Source: Bacteroidales bacterium | GTDB lineage: Bacteria > Bacteroidota > Bacteroidia > Bacteroidales > UBA10428 | DNA: 64,000 nucleotides | Reading direction: 5' to 3' | Assembly (NCBI GenBank): GCA_016933335.1 | Contig: JAFGBD010000012.1 | Location: 23,260-87,259 of the forward strand | In this document: piece by piece, positions 25,626 to 35,055 of the stretch | Layout: the number at the start of each line of letters is the position of its first letter | Position numbering within the stretch: position 1 is the stretch's first letter | The notes under the pieces: generated by a model | The model's database searches: none | Seen by the model: the letters and a program-made list of their open reading frames with translations, nothing else | Told to the model about the DNA's origin: nothing | Position numbers and translations under genes: made by a program

Positions 25626-25727
25626 AAATGTTTACAAATAATTAAGATTGCCTTGCTGAAGCATGAAGTGTGTGTTATTGCAAATTTTCAGGGAAGAAAC
25701 CTACAATAAGAAGATGTAATGGTGATG

Positions 25728-26120
25728 TTAATGAATGGATATCGCCTTCTTTGCATCAATATCTCCCAGCCATATCCTGCCGTTTTCTCTTTCAAGGTCT
25801 TCCCTGTTTTCAACCTGATATCCTAAACCGGGAAAGCGGAAATGTGCATTGTGCTGTCCACCGGGAACGGCATCAAACTGGTCGTAAAACAGGATATACG
25901 ATTTCTTCTGGTTATGCCTGACAAGGTCCATCCACCCTAAATCCCAGCTGTCATAGGGTTCAGGATGTTTTGGTTCGATATGATGTCCATACGACTGGTG
26001 ATCGATATTATCAAGAATTCTCAATCCGTTTGTGAAATAGTGGAACAGTCTCTTACCCATTTTATCCGGACTAAGAATATAATAATTAAAGGAATCATCA
26101 TTTGTAATGGTAACTTTCAA
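25728..26120 (-). CDS. Hypothetical protein, possible gene fragment
   Basis: 130 residues with no signal peptide, dense in aromatic residues and His (SYGHHIEPKHPEPYDSWDLGWMDLVRHNQ, FYDQFDAVPGGQHNAHFRFPGLGYQVENREDLERENGRIWLGDID). The composition is that of a carbohydrate-active or lectin-like domain. No family was recognised. It begins 27 bp after a large secreted glycosidase-like protein on the same strand and could be a detached or truncated accessory domain. Confidence 0.55.
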   Translation of the reverse strand: MKVTITNDDSFNYYILSPDKMGKRLFHYFTNGLRILDNIDHQSYGHHIEPKHPEPYDSWDLGWMDLVRHNQKKSYILFYDQFDAVPGGQHNAHFRFPGLGYQVENREDLERENGRIWLGDIDAKKAISIH

Positions 26121-26147
26121 GGCCAGACTGCATGATGCGGAAATTTA

Positions 26148-28517
26148 TCAACGGGAAAGACTGTCAGCTGCTGATAAATCAACGATATCCTTTATTCTTG
26201 ATTCCGGCGTTACAACAATGCCGGTAAGCTTTCCGTCAATCAACTGACCTTCAACAACCGTGTTATAAGGTGCATGTAATTTAAAGTCAACGTCCCACTC
26301 TTTTGGCCATGCAGGGAACAAATATATTTTTTCCCCGACAGCCTGCATCAGCATCTCCTGCAGTCCGATCATTCCGCTTCCTCCCCAGTTATGATCGGGC
26401 ACCCAGTCATGGCCCGGTCCCCAGAATGCCGGGAAACGCCGGCCGGAATCCGACAGCTTTTTTACGGTTATCTCCTTTGCCTCACCGGTCTGTCCGAGAC
26501 GCGCACAAAAAATAGCATCCTGGTGCCAGCTGATGAAGTCTTTCTGCCCGGGCTTTTCATAACCGTATTTCCATGTATTAACCGCAACTTCCATATCAGA
26601 CCTGCCAATACCATATAATCCATACGGATATACAGGGTACAGCTGGGGCAGCTCAATGTTGTTGATCCTTTCATACCGATCGGCAGGGGCAATGGTATGG
26701 TATCCGTTCATCACCCTGAAACTGACGGGCGGAATGCGTTTGAGATATTCTTTGTAATAAATCTGCCTTTCTTCAGGCAGGTACTTTTCAGAGATCTGCA
26801 GAAGTCTGCTTATCACCGAATTCAAAGCTGTGATTGTAGAAACCGGGTTGGTGGCCATTTTATAGGTTTCACATGCGGTGCCGGGATAGATGACCAGGTG
26901 GCCGTTTTCATCAAGCGCTTTGGTGGTCCTTTTCATCGACAGGTACCGGTAATGCTCATCAAAAAAAACCAGGCAGCTTTCGATCAGGGGAATGTATTTG
27001 CTGATATCGTTGCCGTTGTATCTCTCATACTCCAGTATCATAAAGCAGAATTCCAGGGCCGTGTCCCACTGGTATTCCACCCATGAGTTATACTGAACGC
27101 CGGGATCATAGCCGGCAGGACGGTTCCACCCGTATTCAAAGGCCACCGGGAGGGCAAAGCTTTCGATCTGCTCGGTGAAACTGGCTCCGTTGTGCCCCCA
27201 GTAAACCTTTGTACGGAGCTCGGCATTTTTCAATGGCCTCAGGTAAAAATCAAACTGCGGGAGCATCATGTCGCAATCGCCGCTTTTGAGCATGGGCCAG
27301 TAGACCAGCCGCTGGTTCTGGGCCGTAAAGCTTCCACCTCCCCACCGGCGGTAATCAGCATTGTATTTCATCCTGTCATCCACAAATTCCGGATCATAAG
27401 TAAACAAACCTCCGTTGAATTTGGTGGGATATTCCCCGTATGCATTGCAACCGAGCTGGTACCTGAAGAGCTGGTAGTTTCTTCCAACGGACCATGCAGT
27501 GCTGTCATTGCCGGCTGATGATGGTTTGATGATAATATGGCTCCTGTTCCAGAAATCCTGCCACCATCTCAGCGTATTTTGTCTCGCATCGACACTGGTC
27601 TTTTCATATTCATCTGCCAGGCTGTAAAGACCGCCGAGCCAGTCTTCAAGGGTTTCAGACTGACCGATATGAAGATATATTTTTATGGAGTGCTTCAGTG
27701 AAGGTTCTGCGCTTCTGATCTTCCATGCCATATAATCAGCACTGGCATATCTTCCCTGGCCTGTTCCTGCCGGTTCCATGTTTTTTCCACGTACCAGGCA
27801 TCCGAAAATCAGGTTCTTTGTGGGATTCCACATCTGCTCCTTTACCCCGGCCAGGCCCTGTTGCTCAAGGCACAGGTCAAATGCATCGGGCATATCACCG
27901 TCATTGCGGTGAAAAGAAAGAATATCCCCTGCCCTGAATGCAGTGGAATCTTTCCTGACCATTGCCTTGACAGGGGCGCCCACAAATGAGCGGTTGTTGT
28001 CGGTTTCCCTGCCTGTCATTTCGCGGTTTTTCGTGCGCCATGATTCGTAAGCCGCTTCGACGGCTACCGGTTTTCCGCTCTCAATGTTAACATGAATAAC
28101 CGGATTAAAAACATCCACCCATATTTCCACTTTAGCCGGCTGTCCGCCTGTTTCGCCGGTTATCTCCACATATCCTTCCCTCAGCTTCAGCGTCTGGCTG
28201 AACGGTGCATCAGTTTCAAACGGATTTGGACTGATCCTGATCCGCATCCTGCCCGATTTCATGAAACCGTTGTTCTCATCAAATGCCCCGCTTCGCGACA
28301 TGTAAAAGAGAATATCTCCATCCTCCACCCATACATTGCACCCGATATCCCCTCCCCCGACGGGCATTGATCCGGATGAGTTTTCACTCTGGGATGTCCA
28401 GGTGATGTTGTACTGGCTGAACCGGTCATTCGTGCTTTGTGACTGAATAAAAGAACTGATAATCAAGCTCAACACAAGTAATCGTGTTCGTTGGAGGTAT
28501 TCTGATATTATTTTCAT
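26148..28517 (-). CDS. Secreted glycoside-hydrolase-like protein (DUF5703 / GH95-like)
   Basis: 789 residues. Signal peptide (LLVLSLIISSFIQSQS), then an N-terminal beta-domain (YNITWTSQSENSSGSMPVGGGDIGCNVWVEDGDILFYMSRSGAFDENN) that matches the DUF5703 type. An (alpha/alpha)6-barrel-like middle follows (NYQLFRYQLGCNAYGEYPTKFNGGLFTYD, WPMLKSGDCDMMLPQFDFYLRPL, WGHNGASFTEQIE) and a C-terminal part with GPGHDWVPDHNWGGSGMIGLQEML and LFPAWPKEWDVDFKLHAPYNTVVEG. The layout is that of GH95-like fucosidases; the substrate is unknown. It stands without SusC/SusD partners. Confidence 0.85.
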   Translation of the reverse strand: MKIISEYLQRTRLLVLSLIISSFIQSQSTNDRFSQYNITWTSQSENSSGSMPVGGGDIGCNVWVEDGDILFYMSRSGAFDENNGFMKSGRMRIRISPNPFETDAPFSQTLKLREGYVEITGETGGQPAKVEIWVDVFNPVIHVNIESGKPVAVEAAYESWRTKNREMTGRETDNNRSFVGAPVKAMVRKDSTAFRAGDILSFHRNDGDMPDAFDLCLEQQGLAGVKEQMWNPTKNLIFGCLVRGKNMEPAGTGQGRYASADYMAWKIRSAEPSLKHSIKIYLHIGQSETLEDWLGGLYSLADEYEKTSVDARQNTLRWWQDFWNRSHIIIKPSSAGNDSTAWSVGRNYQLFRYQLGCNAYGEYPTKFNGGLFTYDPEFVDDRMKYNADYRRWGGGSFTAQNQRLVYWPMLKSGDCDMMLPQFDFYLRPLKNAELRTKVYWGHNGASFTEQIESFALPVAFEYGWNRPAGYDPGVQYNSWVEYQWDTALEFCFMILEYERYNGNDISKYIPLIESCLVFFDEHYRYLSMKRTTKALDENGHLVIYPGTACETYKMATNPVSTITALNSVISRLLQISEKYLPEERQIYYKEYLKRIPPVSFRVMNGYHTIAPADRYERINNIELPQLYPVYPYGLYGIGRSDMEVAVNTWKYGYEKPGQKDFISWHQDAIFCARLGQTGEAKEITVKKLSDSGRRFPAFWGPGHDWVPDHNWGGSGMIGLQEMLMQAVGEKIYLFPAWPKEWDVDFKLHAPYNTVVEGQLIDGKLTGIVVTPESRIKDIVDLSAADSLSR

Positions 28518-28758
28518 AATTGCACTGACAGGTTGAATTAATTATTATCTGATAAATATACGAATAGAAGAGTATTTAAATATACGAATAGAAGATTATT
28601 AATACATAACGAAATTCCGTTACTCTACCAATTTTAAACCCGGTTTACCTGAACAAAAAAATACAATACCGGTTGTTCAGTAAGCAAAAGATTAGTTTCT
28701 TTGATGTTTTAACCTTGAATACTTATTAATTGTTATTTTTAAAACAAAAAACACATTC

Positions 28759-29727
28759 ATGAAACAGGTATGGCATTTTCTATTGGTACTGTGTCTTTTT
28801 TACAATTTCAATATTACTCAGACATTTGCCGGTAAAGGAGAGCATTCAGATTCGGTTCAGAACATAAGCAATGGCGAATTCATTACCAGGATTAACGGCC
28901 TTAAGCTTTGGTACAAAGTCTCGGGTAACGGGCCCGTATGTATCATGCCTTCTGAGGGATGGGGACCTGGCAGCGACATCTATTCTGAAAGCCTTAAAGA
29001 GCTTGAAAAAATTTTTACAATGGTTTACCTTGATACACGCGGATCAGGCCGTTCAGAGGATCCGGAAATGGAACAGTATACCCTTGCCAACTTTGTTTCG
29101 GACATCGAAGGAATCCGTAAACATCTCGGTGTAAAAAAAACCTGGTTAATGGGACACAGCAGGGCAGGAGTGCTGATACTGGAATATGCATTGACGTACC
29201 CTGATAAAACAAACGGGATTATTTTGATCAATTCCGCTGTCGGTTACATCCTGCCACCACAGGAACTGAAAAGAAGAGTCATGGCAAAGGAAGATGAGCC
29301 CTGGTATCAGGAGGCGACCAGCTATATAGGCAAAAAGCCTGAAAATGCAGAAGATCTGAATAAAGGTATGCAAAAAGTAATGCCTTTCTACTTTCATTCG
29401 ACAGCAAACTATGAAAAGAACAGGGAATTGTTGAAACAACAAAAACTGTCTTTCCATGCCTACCTTGGACAACAAAACTGGTGGAATGCGGACAGGGAAG
29501 TATCATCCCGCTTATCGGAAATCGAAACACCTGTCCTGATAGTTGTGGGAATCAATGATTTTATCTGCAGTCTTGATGCCGCACAATACCTGCATCTGGA
29601 ATTACCCGGTTCAAAATTGCTGGCTATTGAAAATGCCGGCCATTTCCCCTGGCTGGAACAGTCTTACAAGTTTTATAAAGGAATTGAGAAATTCCTGCCA
29701 AAACTGGGCTATAAGAGTACCGAGTAA
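28759..29727 (+). CDS. Secreted alpha/beta hydrolase (proline iminopeptidase-like)
   Basis: 322 residues. Signal peptide (VWHFLLVLCLFYNFNITQTFAG). Fold landmarks: DTRGSGRS before the nucleophile, the nucleophile elbow GHSRAG (Ser near 135), the acid in VVGINDFI and His in ENAGHFPWLEQ near the end, so the Ser-Asp-His triad is complete. The DTRGSGRS loop is typical of prolyl aminopeptidase and haloperoxidase-like members; the substrate cannot be assigned. Its 240-bp upstream gap is AT-rich with a short direct repeat (ATATACGAATAGAAGA at about 28556 and 28579). Confidence 0.88.
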   Translation: MKQVWHFLLVLCLFYNFNITQTFAGKGEHSDSVQNISNGEFITRINGLKLWYKVSGNGPVCIMPSEGWGPGSDIYSESLKELEKIFTMVYLDTRGSGRSEDPEMEQYTLANFVSDIEGIRKHLGVKKTWLMGHSRAGVLILEYALTYPDKTNGIILINSAVGYILPPQELKRRVMAKEDEPWYQEATSYIGKKPENAEDLNKGMQKVMPFYFHSTANYEKNRELLKQQKLSFHAYLGQQNWWNADREVSSRLSEIETPVLIVVGINDFICSLDAAQYLHLELPGSKLLAIENAGHFPWLEQSYKFYKGIEKFLPKLGYKSTE

Positions 29728-29891
29728 AAAAATTCGGTCAATACATCGTCGGCAATACTTGCCATGTATCGCAGATAAAAATGAGCTGACAGCTGGCTGT
29801 CAGATAACACGTATATATTTATTTTTTTTTGCACGTATCACTAATTTTAAATAATTATACACCGAGAAATCAACAGATATTCCGGAGTATT

Positions 29892-29999
29892 ATGAATACC
29901 AAACTTACATTGACGATTGAACAGGCAGTTATCGAGAAAGCCAAAATCGGCGTATTGACACCTGGAAATTACTTAAAATCATTTACCGGCAAGCACTGA
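29892..29999 (+). pseudogene. Remnant of a DUF6364-type antitoxin gene
   Basis: A 35-residue frame that starts MNTKLTLTIEQAVIEKAK, the usual N-terminus of the small DUF6364 family of ribbon-helix-helix-like antitoxins (about 80 residues), and ends NYLKSFTGKH. The middle segment between the two helices (normally a KKYAKEKGRSLSDLIE-like stretch) is missing or scrambled. No toxin gene is adjacent. Likely a decayed toxin-antitoxin locus. Confidence 0.45.
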
Positions 30000-30003
30000 C
30001 TTA

Positions 30004-30798
30004 TCATCGGAGTCTGGATTTCATGATATTTTCAAACCTTTTATTGCTGATCGGGTGATAACTGATAACCTCTCCTTCATGTATGATACAGAATGTTCCA
30101 AAGGCACATGGCGTAAGTTGGACAGAATCTGAATCTGCCAGTTCAACCAGTCTGGCCTGAATATTCATTTTTTTTGCTGTTTCAAGTATCGCATCCACGT
30201 TTTTAACCGAATACGGGCATTGGGCCGACCGCATAACGGTTAGTCCCTCTGAATATTGCACAGGCGACATCTCTTTGAATTTCGGGTTGTCTGCTTCGCG
30301 ATTAAATTTCAGGACCAGCAATTCAAAGTCGGGTTCAGCTTTATCCACTACCTCAAATCCTTTCTTAAGAAAAATGTCCTTTTTTGCCATGAATGAGCCG
30401 TTTCTTGTGACAACCGCAACACCATCCGTTCCGGCGTCTCTTGCATCCTTAATGCACGCTTCTATTAAAGAGGAAGCATAACCTTTGCCTTTATACTCCT
30501 TTTTAAAACCGACAAAAACGCAATGAACGAACATATATTTTTCGGCATCAACGGGACGATGTGCATACTTTCCGGGGATGTATTCCAGCATGCCCTGATA
30601 GCCACCTTTCTTTGAAAGAATGATCTTTATCCTGAGTCCTCTGGGATAATACCGGTTGAACCAGTCTATTTTTCTTCTCAGTTCCAGATGCTTATTTGCA
30701 TCTTTATATCCGCAAACGCCATAGTCGGCAATGTTGTCCGGAGTAAGATCCATGATTTCAATATCGTTACCGGTGCTTCGATCTGTTTTTAGTTCCAT
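30004..30798 (-). CDS. GNAT acetyltransferase with YoaP-like C-terminal domain
   Basis: 264 residues. The N-terminal half is a GNAT fold with the acetyl-CoA loop in FKKEYKGKGYASSLIEACIKDA. The C-terminal half has SAQCPYSVKNVDAILETAKKMNIQARLVEL, reminiscent of a thioredoxin-like strand-helix, and the YoaP-type end PCAFGTFCIIHEGEVISYHPISNKRFENI. Such two-domain proteins occur widely in anaerobes; the substrate is not known. It stands alone on the minus strand. Confidence 0.88.
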   Translation of the reverse strand: MELKTDRSTGNDIEIMDLTPDNIADYGVCGYKDANKHLELRRKIDWFNRYYPRGLRIKIILSKKGGYQGMLEYIPGKYAHRPVDAEKYMFVHCVFVGFKKEYKGKGYASSLIEACIKDARDAGTDGVAVVTRNGSFMAKKDIFLKKGFEVVDKAEPDFELLVLKFNREADNPKFKEMSPVQYSEGLTVMRSAQCPYSVKNVDAILETAKKMNIQARLVELADSDSVQLTPCAFGTFCIIHEGEVISYHPISNKRFENIMKSRLR

Positions 30799-31114
30799 TG
30801 TTTTTATCCTGTTTTATAAGAATTGTTACCCGTGGTGTAAAATCTTGGAATATACCTGGTATGATCCGCCAGCGGAATTTCTGCAAATATGCTTCATGAT
30901 CTTTACAGTTTCTTTCCTGTAAATCTGTCAGACCAGACTTTTTATTTCCCCTTTATGATGATTACTGACTTGAAAGCAAAAAACAATACCTGCCTTTAAA
31001 ATTACATATTTTCAATTTTATCCAATAACCTTGTTCTTTAATTAGTGGTTTTTCTGTTGTCTAACTTTTAAGCATTGTTTAATTTTAAAGAAAAATCCAA
31101 CAAAGTATCCAATA
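30799..31114. other. Intergenic gap, nothing recognised
   Basis: The 316-bp divergent region between the GNAT gene and the guanylate-kinase-like gene is AT-rich toward its right side. No promoter of the TAnnTTTG form with correct spacing, hairpin or reading frame could be supported. Confidence 0.5.
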
Positions 31115-31879
31115 ATGTCCGATAAACAAAACAATCGCCTTGTTATTCTTGCCGGACCGTCATGCGTGGGAAAGAGCCCCCTGGCAAGGGCACTTGCCAG
31201 ATTTTATCCCGGATTATACCGGTCACTGCATCCTCTGGTGTTGTATAACAGCCGTGATGCGCGTCCGGCGGAAAAAGACGGGATTGATTACCATTTCCGC
31301 ACCCGCCGGCAGATAGAAGACTTAAGGAACAAAGATCATTTCGTGGTGATAGATGTCAGGGGGGACCTGCAGGCCCTTGACCTGGAGGAATTGTTGCAGT
31401 CGCTCACCATAGGTAACGTGTTTTTCGAGGGCAATCCTTTTGTAGGCAGGATCTTGCAAACCCATGATGCCCTTGCTGGCGTGAACCGTTTAAGCATATT
31501 CATGTCTCCGCTTTCCCGTGATGAGATCTTGTTCTTAAAAGAAGAAAAAAACATTTCTCTTCCCGGCCTCATAACAGACGTGATGAGAAGGAAACTTTTA
31601 CGGCGTACACGAAAGCAGAAGGGCGAGCTTTCGATCAAAGACCTGGAAAATATAGAAAGACGTGCCTCAAGTGCTTTCGGAGAACTGCAGGAAGCACATC
31701 ATTTCCAGTATGTCATTCCCAATCATGACGGAGAGGACAGTGAAAACTGGGATGCCTTTTACCATCCCCTCGGCGATGCACGGATGGCATTAACAGCCTT
31801 TACTGACCTGCTGAATGGCGAAGTTCCGCCGGCCGCAGAAACATGGGAAGAAAATTTACTTTTGAATGAATTGTTTTAA
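31115..31879 (+). CDS. Guanylate-kinase-like P-loop protein
   Basis: 254 residues. Walker A GPSCVGKSPLARAL near residue 14 and a segment YNSRDARPAEKDGIDYHF that mirrors the TTRxxRxxExxGxDYxF GMP-binding region of guanylate kinase. A long C-terminal extension (LSIKDLENIERRASSAFGELQ onward) replaces the usual end, and the protein is some 50 residues longer than Gmk, so it is probably not the housekeeping enzyme. The membrane hydrolase gene follows after 26 bp on the same strand. Confidence 0.8.
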   Translation: MSDKQNNRLVILAGPSCVGKSPLARALARFYPGLYRSLHPLVLYNSRDARPAEKDGIDYHFRTRRQIEDLRNKDHFVVIDVRGDLQALDLEELLQSLTIGNVFFEGNPFVGRILQTHDALAGVNRLSIFMSPLSRDEILFLKEEKNISLPGLITDVMRRKLLRRTRKQKGELSIKDLENIERRASSAFGELQEAHHFQYVIPNHDGEDSENWDAFYHPLGDARMALTAFTDLLNGEVPPAAETWEENLLLNELF

Positions 31880-31905
31880 TTTTGTTGCTATAATAGATAC
31901 AGGTA

Positions 31906-32946
31906 ATGGATTCATTAACACAGGCTGTTTTGGGAGCTGCGGTTGCCGAAGCCACTATTGGCAGAAAAGAAGGGAACAAGTCTGTGCTCCTGGGAGTCAT
32001 CATCGGAACAATACCTGATCTGGACGTTTTTATTGCCCGTTTTTTTGATCCTGTACAGAGACTTTTGGTACACCGGGGATTCAGCCATTCAATACTGTTG
32101 ATTTTATTACTGACACCGCTGATCGGGATATTACTTACAAAGATATACCCCAGGTCAGGAACCTCTTTACGCCGATGGATCCTGATGGTTTTCCTGGTCC
32201 TGGGCACCCATGTATTGCTGGATTTGTTTACAACATACGGGACCGGACTATTTGAACCTTTCTCGCATTACAGGGTTGAATGGAGCACCATTGCAATTGT
32301 GGATCTGCTTTACACTGTTCCGTTACTGCTGAGCATTTTGCTTCTGATGTTTTTCAAACGAACCTCAGGTGCCCGCCGTATCATTGGCCGTGCCGGACTC
32401 ATCATAAGCACTTGCTATCTTCTGCTGACAGTGGTCAATAAACAATACATAAACAGTCGTTTCAAGAACCAGCTGTCCGGACAACAGATTGCTTACACCG
32501 AGTTAAAAACAATTCCCATGCCACTCACCAATTTCCTCTGGATGGGTATTGCCAGACAAAATGATGATTATCATACAGGCTATTATTCAGTTTTTGATGA
32601 ACATGATACCATCCGGTTTTCATCATTCCGGAGAAATGAGCTGCTGATACTGCCGTTGCTCAAAGACAAAAGGGTGAAAAACCTGATCAGGTTTACAAAA
32701 GGATATTATTCTGCAAGATTTGACAAAGGTGAACTTGTTATCAATGATTTGCGTTTTGGCAGGTTCGGACTGGATAATGACTCACCATGGATTTTTGCTT
32801 TTCGGATCAGTAGCGATGGAAATAACCTTGAAGTATACGAAGCAGACAATTCTGAAGCTATGACAGAGGAAGTATTTGCCCGGTTCATCAAACGAATATT
32901 TGGTGATACCAGTACCCTGAAAAACAGAAAAACTGTCCTGCAGTAA
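31906..32946 (+). CDS. Membrane-bound metal-dependent hydrolase (YdjM/DUF457 family)
   Basis: 346 residues. N-terminal MDSLTQAVLGAAVAEA, IPDLDVF near residue 40 and HRGFSHS near residue 57 are the conserved metal-ligand motifs of the YdjM family. Four to five membrane helices follow (ILLILLLTPLIGILL, WILMVFLVLGTHVLLDLF, IAIVDLLYTVPLLLSILLLMF, AGLIISTCYLLLTVV), then a soluble C-terminal part. The family is predicted to hydrolyse a membrane substrate; phospholipase-like activity has been suggested but the substrate is not established. Confidence 0.9.
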   Translation: MDSLTQAVLGAAVAEATIGRKEGNKSVLLGVIIGTIPDLDVFIARFFDPVQRLLVHRGFSHSILLILLLTPLIGILLTKIYPRSGTSLRRWILMVFLVLGTHVLLDLFTTYGTGLFEPFSHYRVEWSTIAIVDLLYTVPLLLSILLLMFFKRTSGARRIIGRAGLIISTCYLLLTVVNKQYINSRFKNQLSGQQIAYTELKTIPMPLTNFLWMGIARQNDDYHTGYYSVFDEHDTIRFSSFRRNELLILPLLKDKRVKNLIRFTKGYYSARFDKGELVINDLRFGRFGLDNDSPWIFAFRISSDGNNLEVYEADNSEAMTEEVFARFIKRIFGDTSTLKNRKTVLQ

Positions 32947-33015
32947 ATGATGCAGATTATCAATCAGACCATACTTACAATACACATCCCGGAAACTGAC
33001 AAGATATCCCATCCT

Positions 33016-33047
33016 TTTGACAGCTGAACAATTTTCCATTATCTTTG
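33016..33047 (+). promoter_or_regulatory. Promoter of the ABC-F gene
   Basis: TTTG (33016-33019), 20 bases, TATCTTTG (33040-33047), ending 29 bp before the ATG at 33077. Confidence 0.65.
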
Positions 33048-33076
33048 AAAATTTTCAAAACAACAGTCAGGATCCT

Positions 33077-35026
33077 ATGATTTCAGTCAATCAGCTTTCG
33101 CTCCGGTTTAACGAAAGGGATATTTTCAAAAACGTGTCCTTCCTGTTAAATGCAAGGGACAAGGTCGGACTTGTGGGGAAAAACGGCGCCGGAAAGACCA
33201 CTTTGCTGAGAATCCTGATGCGTATCCAGAAACCGGACAGCGGTGAAGTTGTGGTTCCCGGAGACATTACTCCCGGATATCTTCCCCAGCAGCTGATCGT
33301 CAGGGATACCCGCACCTTGTTTGATGAAGTTTTCACAGCATTTGAAAAACTGAATAAGCTGGAAAAAGATATCAGGCAGCTGAATGATGAAATAGCCTCC
33401 AGAACCGATTATGAATCAAAGGAATACCTGAACCTGATCGCAAAACTGACTGAAAAAAATGACCGTTTCCATTTGCTTGAAGGAAAAAATAAAAATGCAG
33501 TTGTTGAGAAAACCCTGGCCGGACTGGGTTTTGAAAGAAAAGATTTTCACAGGCCTACACATGAATTCAGTGGCGGCTGGAGAATGAGAATCGAACTGGC
33601 AAAGATCATTCTCCGTTCGCCTGACGTTCTCCTGCTGGACGAGCCAACCAACCACCTGGATATTGAATCCATACAGTGGTTCGAATACTATCTGAAGAAT
33701 TTCTCCGGAGCGGTGATACTGATCTCTCATGACAGGGCTTTTCTTGACAATGTTACTCACCGCACCCTTGAGATATCCATCGGGAAAATCTATGATTACA
33801 AAGTACCTTATTCCAGGTTTGTTGAACTCAGAAAAGAGAGGAGGGAACAACAGCTGGCTGCTTACCATAATCAGCAGAAAATGATTGAAGATACCCTGGC
33901 ATTCATCGAAAGGTTCAGGTACAAGGCTACAAAGGCAGTTCAGGTACAATCACGCATCAAACAGCTTGAAAAAACAGATATTATTGAAATTGATGAGGAG
34001 GACCTTGCAGAGATAAATATACGCTTTCCGGCTGCTCCAAGATCAGGCAGCGTGGTTTTTGAAGCCGTTAATCTTTCAAAAAGCTATGGCAGAAACCAGG
34101 TTCTGGATAATGTCAATATGATCATCGGGCGTGGCGAACGCATTGCATTTGTGGGGAAAAACGGTGAAGGTAAAACCACACTTCTGAAAATCATGATTGG
34201 AGAACTGGATTATACAGGCAGGCGAAAAACAGGATATCATATCAACCTTGGTTATTTCGCTCAAAACCAGGATGAGCTGCTCGATGATGAAAAGACTGTT
34301 CTTCAAACAATTGATGAAATTGCCACAGGTGATATCCGGTTTAAAATCAGGGATGTTCTGGGTGCCTTTTTGTTCAGCGGCGAGGATGTTGACAAGAAGG
34401 TTAAAGTACTTTCCGGAGGCGAGCGCTCAAGGCTTGCCATTGCACGTCTGCTTCTCGAACCTTATAATATGCTGGTTCTGGATGAACCTACCAATCACCT
34501 GGATATGCGATCAAAAGATATACTGAAAAAAGCCCTGATGCAGTATGAAGGCACACTGGTCGTTGTTTCTCACGACCGGGAATTTCTCGACGGACTGGTT
34601 ACCAGAATATTTGAATTCAGGAATAAAAAAATAAAAGAGCACCCCGGGGGTATTTACGAATTCCTGGAAAGAAAGAAGATCAGCAGCCTGCGTGAACTTG
34701 AAATGAAAGAGAATACCTCGGAACCGGCATCTGTCAGGAAGGTGTCAGAAAATAAGGCAGATTATAATGCAAGAAAGAAACTTGAAAAAGAAATCAGAAA
34801 AACAAGCAACCAGATCCATGAGATTGAAGACAGGATAGAAAAAATAGAACAACAGTTGGCCGGAATGGAGGCATTGATAGCCAATCAGTCTGAAAACAGC
34901 AAAGGGGTAATCAATCCCGGTTTTTTTGATAAATATGAGATCCTGAAAAACAAACTTACTGAGGAAATGTGGAATTGGCAGTGGCGTCACGAAGAGCTGG
35001 AAGCCTTAAAAAACAAAAGAAATTAA
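33077..35026 (+). CDS. ABC-F family ATPase
   Basis: 649 residues with two ATP-binding domains and no membrane segments. Walker A: GLVGKNGAGKTT near residue 33 and FVGKNGEGKTT near 355; signatures FSGGWRMRIELA and LSGGERSRLAIA; Walker B LLLDEPTNHLDIES and LVLDEPTNHLDMRS. A charged linker separates the domains and a C-terminal coiled coil follows (KLEKEIRKTSNQIHEIEDRIEKIEQQ). ABC-F proteins act on ribosomes rather than in transport. The start at 33077 is used because the ATPase domain begins there and a promoter lies just before; the frame extends upstream only through a TTG. Confidence 0.94.
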   Translation: MISVNQLSLRFNERDIFKNVSFLLNARDKVGLVGKNGAGKTTLLRILMRIQKPDSGEVVVPGDITPGYLPQQLIVRDTRTLFDEVFTAFEKLNKLEKDIRQLNDEIASRTDYESKEYLNLIAKLTEKNDRFHLLEGKNKNAVVEKTLAGLGFERKDFHRPTHEFSGGWRMRIELAKIILRSPDVLLLDEPTNHLDIESIQWFEYYLKNFSGAVILISHDRAFLDNVTHRTLEISIGKIYDYKVPYSRFVELRKERREQQLAAYHNQQKMIEDTLAFIERFRYKATKAVQVQSRIKQLEKTDIIEIDEEDLAEINIRFPAAPRSGSVVFEAVNLSKSYGRNQVLDNVNMIIGRGERIAFVGKNGEGKTTLLKIMIGELDYTGRRKTGYHINLGYFAQNQDELLDDEKTVLQTIDEIATGDIRFKIRDVLGAFLFSGEDVDKKVKVLSGGERSRLAIARLLLEPYNMLVLDEPTNHLDMRSKDILKKALMQYEGTLVVVSHDREFLDGLVTRIFEFRNKKIKEHPGGIYEFLERKKISSLRELEMKENTSEPASVRKVSENKADYNARKKLEKEIRKTSNQIHEIEDRIEKIEQQLAGMEALIANQSENSKGVINPGFFDKYEILKNKLTEEMWNWQWRHEELEALKNKRN

Positions 35027-35055
35027 GTAACTTTATATCATCAATTGATCTGTTC

